Shown piece by piece: positions 59,471 through 64,000 of a DNA stretch of 64,000 bases; position 1 is the first letter of the stretch; each line of letters opens with the position of its first letter. The notes beneath the pieces were generated by a model. That model had not been told where the DNA came from. It saw only the letters and a list, made by a program, of their open reading frames with translations, and did not search any database. Origin of the DNA: JBHIKY01 sp042139015 (GTDB taxonomy: Bacteria > Bacillota > Bacilli > Bacillales > Marinococcaceae). Location: the NCBI RefSeq assembly GCF_042139015.1, contig NZ_JBHIKY010000014.1, positions 30,072 to 94,071 of the forward strand, read 5' to 3'. Position numbers and translations under genes: made by a program.

Positions 59471-61414
59471 TCAGCGGATGGAACGAGAGCTGATTTCCTC
59501 TTTGATGCGGGAAATGAACGAGTCGAGCTCCACTGATTCAGAATCCTGCTGTCCGTAACGTCTCACATTCACCGCATCCCCTTCAATTTCTTTGTCGCCA
59601 AGCACGAGCATATACGGAATTTTCTTCATTTGCGCTTCACGGATTTTATAGCCGATTTTTTCATTTCTAGTATCGGTCTGGACGCGTACGCCGGCAAGAC
59701 GGAGCTCTTCTTCAACCTTTTGGGCGTAATCCATGTGCACATCAGCAGAGACCGGTATAATTTTAGCCTGTACCGGAGCAAGCCAGGTTGGGAAAGCCCC
59801 TTTGTATTCTTCGAGAAGGAACGCAATAAAACGCTCCATTGTAGAAACGATCCCGCGGTGGATAACAACCGGGCGGTGTGCCTGGCCATCTTCACCGACA
59901 TATTCAAGTTCAAATCGTTCCGGTAGATGGAAATCAAGCTGCACAGTAGAAAGTGTCTCATCTTTACCGAGAGCGGTTTTGACCTGAACGTCAAGCTTTG
60001 GCCCATAAAATGCTGCTTCCCCGTCTGCTTCCACGTATTCTACTTCCATATCATCCATAGCTTCCTTCAGCATTGCCTGCGCTTTTTTCCACATTTCATC
60101 ATTATCAACGTACTTTTCCTTATCCTCCGGGTCCCGGTAAGAGAGACGGAAATAATAGTTATCAAGTCCGAAATCCTTATACACATGCTGAATGAGTTCC
60201 ACTACTCTGATAAATTCTCCCTTCAGCTGATCCGGCCTTGCAAAAATGTGAGCGTCATTCAGCGTCATTGCCCGAACCCGCTGGAGTCCGGCGAGGGAAC
60301 CGGATTTTTCATAACGGTGCATCGTTCCAAGCTCTGCGATCCTGACCGGCAGATTGCGGTAGCTGTGCATCTGGCTTTTGTACACCATCATGTGATGGGG
60401 ACAATTCATCGGCCGAATTACCAGGGTTTCGTTGTCCATTTCCATCGGAGGGAACATGTCATCCTGGTAATGGTCCCAATGGCCCGAGGTTTTATACAGC
60501 TCCGAGCTGCCGAGCACTGGTGTATACACGTGATCATAGCCGAGCCGTTCCTCCATATCCACGATGTAGCGCTCGATGACACGGCGGATAGTCGCACCGT
60601 TCGGGAGCCAGAGGGGCAGGCCCTGCCCCACCTTTTGATTCACTGTGAAAATGTCGAGTTCCTTCCCGAGCTTGCGGTGATCACGCTCCTTTGCTTCTTC
60701 AAGCATTTTCAGATGATCATCGAGCTGGTCCTGCTTCGGAAAGGCGGTCCCATAAATACGCTGCAGCATTTGGTTGTTGCTGTCCCCGCGCCAGTATGCT
60801 CCGGAAATGTTCATAAGCTTGAATTTTTTCAATTTACCGGTGCTTGGCACATGCACCCCGCGGCACAGGTCAAAAAATTCGCCCTGCTCATAAATTGTTA
60901 AGATCTGCTCCGCCGGAATGGCCTCAATCAGTTCAAGCTTCAAATCATCGCCAATGTCCGCATAGATTTCCTCTGCCTTTTCGCGGCTCACTTCCTTACG
61001 AATGATTTCGAGGTTTTCATCCATGATTTTCTTCATTTCTTTTTCAATTTTAGGAAGGTCTTCCGGTGTAAGCTGGTGTGGCATGTCAATATCGTAGTAA
61101 AAGCCGTTTTCAATGACAGGACCTACGCCGAGCTTTACGTCTTCGAAAAGCCGTTTAACCGCCTGGGCCATTAGGTGAGCCGTGCTGTGACGAAGCACCT
61201 CAAGCCCTTCTTCATTTTTGTAAGTTATAATCTCAATGGCTCCGCTGTCCTGGATCGGGGTGCGCAGATCTATCATCTCTCCATTCAGCTTTCCGGCAAG
61301 TGCTTGTTTTTTTAAACCGGGGCTGATTGAAGAGGCGATATCCTCCATAGTGACTCCAGCATCGAAGTTTTTCACATTTCCATCTGGAAACGTAATGCTT
61401 ACCTGTTCTGCCAT
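59471..61414 (-). CDS. thrS: Threonine-tRNA ligase
   Basis: 647 aa. N-terminal TGS domain, editing domain (about 65-225, HSTAHLMAQAVKRLF), class II catalytic core with zinc ligands in NCPHHMMVYKSQ, motif 2 ELGTMHRYEKSGSL and motif 3 HRGIVSTMERFIAFL, C-terminal anticodon-binding domain. Regulated by the Thr T-box upstream. Confidence 0.97.
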   Translation of the reverse strand: MAEQVSITFPDGNVKNFDAGVTMEDIASSISPGLKKQALAGKLNGEMIDLRTPIQDSGAIEIITYKNEEGLEVLRHSTAHLMAQAVKRLFEDVKLGVGPVIENGFYYDIDMPHQLTPEDLPKIEKEMKKIMDENLEIIRKEVSREKAEEIYADIGDDLKLELIEAIPAEQILTIYEQGEFFDLCRGVHVPSTGKLKKFKLMNISGAYWRGDSNNQMLQRIYGTAFPKQDQLDDHLKMLEEAKERDHRKLGKELDIFTVNQKVGQGLPLWLPNGATIRRVIERYIVDMEERLGYDHVYTPVLGSSELYKTSGHWDHYQDDMFPPMEMDNETLVIRPMNCPHHMMVYKSQMHSYRNLPVRIAELGTMHRYEKSGSLAGLQRVRAMTLNDAHIFARPDQLKGEFIRVVELIQHVYKDFGLDNYYFRLSYRDPEDKEKYVDNDEMWKKAQAMLKEAMDDMEVEYVEADGEAAFYGPKLDVQVKTALGKDETLSTVQLDFHLPERFELEYVGEDGQAHRPVVIHRGIVSTMERFIAFLLEEYKGAFPTWLAPVQAKIIPVSADVHMDYAQKVEEELRLAGVRVQTDTRNEKIGYKIREAQMKKIPYMLVLGDKEIEGDAVNVRRYGQQDSESVELDSFISRIKEEISSRSIR

Positions 61415-61521
61415 GGGCTCTACCTCCTGAATATTTTATAATGATTGAACTTTCATGCACCGTTCATTAAAAGCGTCCGTTTATTCCTTCACTTGAATTT
61501 CAGACGGCTTCGCTCTAAAAC

Positions 61522-61790
61522 AAAAAAACCCGCCCTTCCACTGAAGGGGCGAGTCTACTCACGGTTCCACCCTTGTTTTCCGATCGGGCATGTAAAAACA
61601 GCCGACCGGCTCAAGACCGGGTATCGTCCGGTAACGGCAGGGCTTACTTGGACACGGGTCCGTTCGGATCTGCTGCTCGAAGGTGGTAAGAAATAAATTC
61701 CTGCATAGAAAGCTTTCAGCCGCTGGCTTTCCTCTCTGACATGGGAGATTTTATTTCTCTTATCCTCGTCACTGCATGCTGTTTCATTCA
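61522..61790 (-). promoter_or_regulatory. T-box leader, threonine (specifier ACC), of thrS
   Basis: T-box core AAGGGTGGAACCGTG on the minus strand (about 61561-61575); UGGA pairs with the UCCA end of tRNA-Thr. Specifier ACC is the complement of 61685-61687. The terminator CGCCCCTT/AAGGGCG lies at about 61530-61553 and is followed by seven T. Confidence 0.92.
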
Positions 61791-61800
61791 TCTGTAAGTT

Positions 61801-61829
61801 ATTATAGAGAGTGACAGGGAAAAAATCAA
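61801..61829 (-). promoter_or_regulatory. Sigma A promoter of thrS
   Basis: Minus strand TTGATT (61824-61829), 17-nt spacer, TATAAT (61801-61806), just after the ytxC stop. Confidence 0.75.
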
Positions 61830-61838
61830 CCTTTCGTT

Positions 61839-62681
61839 TTAACGGGGCCAGGCCTCAACCGGATGCTTAATCAATTTTTCTTGAAAAATCATTTCAAACG
61901 TCTGCACTGTGCTATTATCATCCTTTGCGTAAAGGTGGATTTTCTGCGGTGCCATGCTGACTGCTGGACTGACGACCATATTTTCAAAAGGCAGACTTTT
62001 TTCAAACACTATTGTCGGCTCAAGATGCCGGAGTCTTGTCCACTGGTCGATCAGCTGCAATGATTCATCGAGAAATACTGGTTTTTCTGCGGCCAGCACG
62101 TGAATAGCTCCGTATGATGGAGGGGCTTTTTTTAAATAATAACGGCACGACTCAATCATCGTCTGATATTCCTGTTCCCATTTATACTCGTCGACCGCCG
62201 CAGCCGCTGCTTTTAATAGAAGACGGTGATATGCACCAAACCGAAATGTTAAAAGCGGTCCCCACTGAATGGTACACTTTTCATTCATCTCATCGACAAG
62301 CTCACGGTATATGAAGTGCTTTCTTGTCTGAAGTAAAGCGGTTTCGGGAATTTCTTTTCTCACTCCCTCCAGCAGAGAATAAGCGACTTCTGAAATAGCA
62401 CGGGCTTCATCCCCTTCATAATACATCTGCTCCACATATTGCTTAACCCATTGCTGCTCCTTATTTTTGATCATATAATCACATAGTATGGAAGCAAGAA
62501 AGGGAACGACGCTTTCCTTCCATTGATCCTCTGTTCCGTTGAATTCCCATTCAATCCTATCTCCACTTTTTTTCAAATTTCCTACCGAAAATCCCTGCCG
62601 CTCCCAATTTGTTTTTTCTTTCATCAGCCAGTAATACATGTGCTGACTCTCCGTTTCACTATCGAGTCCAATTGAAAACAA
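61839..62681 (-). CDS. ytxC: Sporulation protein YtxC
   Basis: 280-aa member of the YtxC family, found in spore formers; molecular role unknown. Features include LREEAISEV-like ARAISEVAYSLLEG and HFIYRELVDEMNE. Start TTG 62679-62681 with AGGGGGA upstream. Next to thrS as in B. subtilis. Sigma E-like promoter upstream. Confidence 0.85.
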   Translation of the reverse strand: MFSIGLDSETESQHMYYWLMKEKTNWERQGFSVGNLKKSGDRIEWEFNGTEDQWKESVVPFLASILCDYMIKNKEQQWVKQYVEQMYYEGDEARAISEVAYSLLEGVRKEIPETALLQTRKHFIYRELVDEMNEKCTIQWGPLLTFRFGAYHRLLLKAAAAAVDEYKWEQEYQTMIESCRYYLKKAPPSYGAIHVLAAEKPVFLDESLQLIDQWTRLRHLEPTIVFEKSLPFENMVVSPAVSMAPQKIHLYAKDDNSTVQTFEMIFQEKLIKHPVEAWPR

Positions 62682-62727
62682 CCTATTTCCCCCTCTGTCT
62701 CACGACTTACCTGTCATTTCTTTTTCA

Positions 62728-62756
62728 TATGTATGGAAGTGAGAAGGAAAACATGC
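62728..62756 (-). promoter_or_regulatory. Sigma E promoter of ytxC
   Basis: Minus strand GCATGTT (62750-62756), 14-nt spacer, CATACATA (62728-62735): 6 of 7 and 7 of 8 matches to KMATATT-N14-CATACAHT. Confidence 0.65.
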
Positions 62757-62876
62757 TACAAAAAATTTACCTATGAAGAAAAATTAGATTATTTCCAGGA
62801 ACTACGTGGAGAAAGTCTTACTTATCTATATTTTTTAAATCATATTCAATAGATGAGATGTTCGAATGAGTGCATA

Positions 62877-62908
62877 GAAAAACAGAGTCAGGATCTCCCT
62901 GACTCCGT
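62877..62908 (-). terminator. Terminator-like hairpin
   Basis: GAGTCAGG pairs with CCTGACTC around a short loop; T run on the minus strand. The gene it served is not evident. Confidence 0.65.
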
Positions 62909-63027
62909 TTATATAAATGATAAGAAGATGGTGACACCAATTAAAGAAAAAGGGCCAGGAAAAGGCAAAAGCCTTGACTTTCATTAGGATTTTCTGTGCT
63001 AATGGCTGGATGGCACAAAAATCCATT

Positions 63028-63115
63028 CGCTTGCCGCGGGCAAGGCTTCAGCTAACCGACGGAATATCACCGTCGGTGGATCTTCAGCTCTTGCTTTTCC
63101 CGCAGTCGTCTCCTG
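63028..63115. repeat. Dispersed repeat family B, with hairpin
   Basis: CGCTTGCCGCGGGCAAGGC and TTCAGCTAACCGACGG, then CCGTCGG and TCTTCAGCTCTTGC in inverted order, so it can fold. Partial copies are at 63682-63718 (opposite orientation) and 17897-17975. Confidence 0.65.
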
Positions 63116-63343
63116 ATTTTTGACCATCCATGTGTTCAAAGATAGTGAGAGACAGTAAATGTATATCGCTAGTAGACAAGATAATATTAATGATATTCTA
63201 ATTTGTAGTTAGTATATTCGTCGGTCATGACGGAGCTGCTTCATAATAGCGATAAGATATGCCACGTATATTCGAGTTTTCTTAATTATCTATTACATTC
63301 AATAAGTTCCTTATATTTATTTATTAATATAACCCGCCTCTGC

Positions 63344-63820
63344 TTAATCTTGGGGTGGAAAGCCCCCAAATTTGTCATAAATTAACCCTGCACAAGCACG
63401 AGTTAGAGGTTGTCCAATAGCTTCCTTATAATTAAAACCAAGTAATTGCATCGTCTTCAAAGTGTCAACATCAATTACGCTAATTGCGAGTTCAAAATCC
63501 TTTCTATCTTTTTGTATCTTTTTTAGTTCCTCTTGACTCTTTGCGTCTTTTTCTTTAGGTGAAAATAGTTCAAATACCCTTTCGATAGTAGCTTTTAAAT
63601 ATTGAATGTCTTGGTCCTCTATTGAGATTTGTTCGTATAGATTTTTATATTGATAAGCTGCATTAGCTGCCGAGGAAGTTGAAGCGTTGCCCGCGGTAAG
63701 CGAGTTTGCGCCGGGATGGTCAACCTCTTTATACTCATTCTAAAATTTATCAGAGATTGAAGTTGGATGAGGCAAATAAATAGCCTTATGAGAAGCAGAA
63801 ACGGGCAATTCTGCGGACAT
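63344..63820 (-). pseudogene. Broken gene of unknown function
   Basis: One minus frame runs from ATG 63818-63820 (MSAELPVSASHKAIYLPHP) to stop 63344-63346 with a single TAG after 26 codons. The C-terminal 105 residues look like real protein: helical and charged (AAYQYKNLYEQISIEDQDI, KEKDAKSQEELKKIQKD), ending in GLIYDKFGGFPPQD. Codons about 63682-63718 coincide with a copy of repeat family B. It is more AT-rich than its neighbours, suggesting transfer. No family recognised. Confidence 0.5.
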
Positions 63821-63840
63821 GGGTTCCACTATTTTCCCCA

Positions 63841-63880
63841 AACAGCACGTTTTCACGGCTTTGCCGGACATCGTGCTGTT
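63841..63880. repeat. Nested inverted repeat before the IS3-like gene
   Basis: AACAGCACG (63841-63849) with CGTGCTGTT (63872-63880), enclosing CGGC/GCCG. It probably belongs to the left end of the insertion sequence and could block outside transcription. Confidence 0.6.
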
Positions 63881-63940
63881 AGTATGATTGGTAGACACCT
63901 CTATAACGGAATGGCATCATCATACCAAGGAGGGGTTCAC

Positions 63941-64000
63941 ATGGGTGAACAACGGCAACGTTATAGTGAAAAATTCAAAAAAGAAACGGTTCGATTTGTC
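63941..64000 (+). mobile_element. IS3-family transposase OrfA, first 20 codons (cut by window edge)
   Basis: ATG 63941 after AAGGAGGGG; reads MGEQRQRYSEKFKKETVRFV, the usual start of IS3-family OrfA helix-turn-helix proteins. The rest of the element is outside the window; its left end is probably between 63821 and 63900. Confidence 0.75.

Larger units (their letters stand above)
62757..63343. other. Region where synteny with B. subtilis ends
   Basis: No gene I can support. It contains a terminator (62877-62908) and a repeat (63028-63115). In B. subtilis dnaI and dnaB lie in this direction beyond ytxC. A 63-codon minus frame at 62835-63026 crosses the terminator and lacks a ribosome binding site. 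Confidence 0.45.

Noticed and set aside
59927..60901. 324-codon plus ORF inside thrS
   Set aside because: Exact antisense shadow of a highly conserved gene, with no ribosome binding site and no domain.
62835..63026. 63-codon minus ORF with hydrophobic segments
   Set aside because: It runs through a terminator hairpin and lacks a start signal.

Overview
The window is a chromosomal segment of an endospore-forming Bacillaceae (Firmicutes). Gene content and order follow the lonA-to-thrS segment of Bacillus subtilis. Sporulation genes (gerE, gerM, sspI, lonB, ytxC), three T-box leaders and Gram-positive style ribosome binding sites all support this. The many acidic proteins (trigger factor, GerM, EtfB) and the dispersed intergenic repeats would fit a halophilic or alkaliphilic relative, but the sequence does not prove that. 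Nearly every gene is on the minus strand.

Layout in plus coordinates. 1-6640: quality control (partial lonA, lonB, clpX, tig). 6766-17294: a TPR gene and the branched-chain amino acid operon ilvB-ilvN-ilvC-leuA-leuB-leuC-leuD behind a Leu T-box, with ilvE upstream. 17579-17655: tRNA-Arg(UCU). 18185-22690: ysmB-racE-gerM-rph-rdgB-ysnB. 22887-24874: ptsH-ptsI, inserted at a place where B. subtilis does not have it. 25254-29143: gerE and sdhCAB. 29547-34064: a KtrD-like K+ transporter, yslB, uvrC, a DUF488 gene and trxA. 34579-41541: fatty-acid degradation (etfA, etfB, enoyl-CoA hydratase, fadR and two acyl-CoA synthetases). 41922-47516: zapA-cvpA-polX-mutS2-DUF350 plus a 27-codon membrane ORF. 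47735-49525: a membrane PAS-GGDEF protein on the plus strand. 49813-57564: pheST behind a Phe T-box, ysgA, sspI, ysdC, a dimeric dUTPase, ysdB and ysdA. 57850-62681: infC-rpmI-rplT with an L20-type leader, thrS behind a Thr T-box, and ytxC. 62700-64000: synteny breaks, with repeats, a broken gene and the start of an IS3-like element.

Regulation is unusually readable. Strong candidate promoters can be seen for forespore sigma F/G (lonB, sspI), sigma K (gerE), sigma E (ytxC, weaker for gerM) and sigma W (ysdB). A consensus-perfect FadR operator controls the beta-oxidation operon and near-consensus cre boxes lie at both acyl-CoA synthetase genes. Many starts are TTG or GTG, and infC starts at ATT, so start calls based only on ATG would be wrong for about a dozen genes.

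Compared with B. subtilis, lysC (between yslB and uvrC), ysmA (between gerE and sdhB) and rnhC (between pheT and zapA) are absent from their usual places. No complete undescribed multi-gene system was found. The most unusual items are a 21-nt-period tandem repeat between clpX and lonB, a long structured sdhC leader, an operator-like inverted repeat on the ilvE promoter, the small ORF after the DUF350 gene, and three families of dispersed intergenic repeats.
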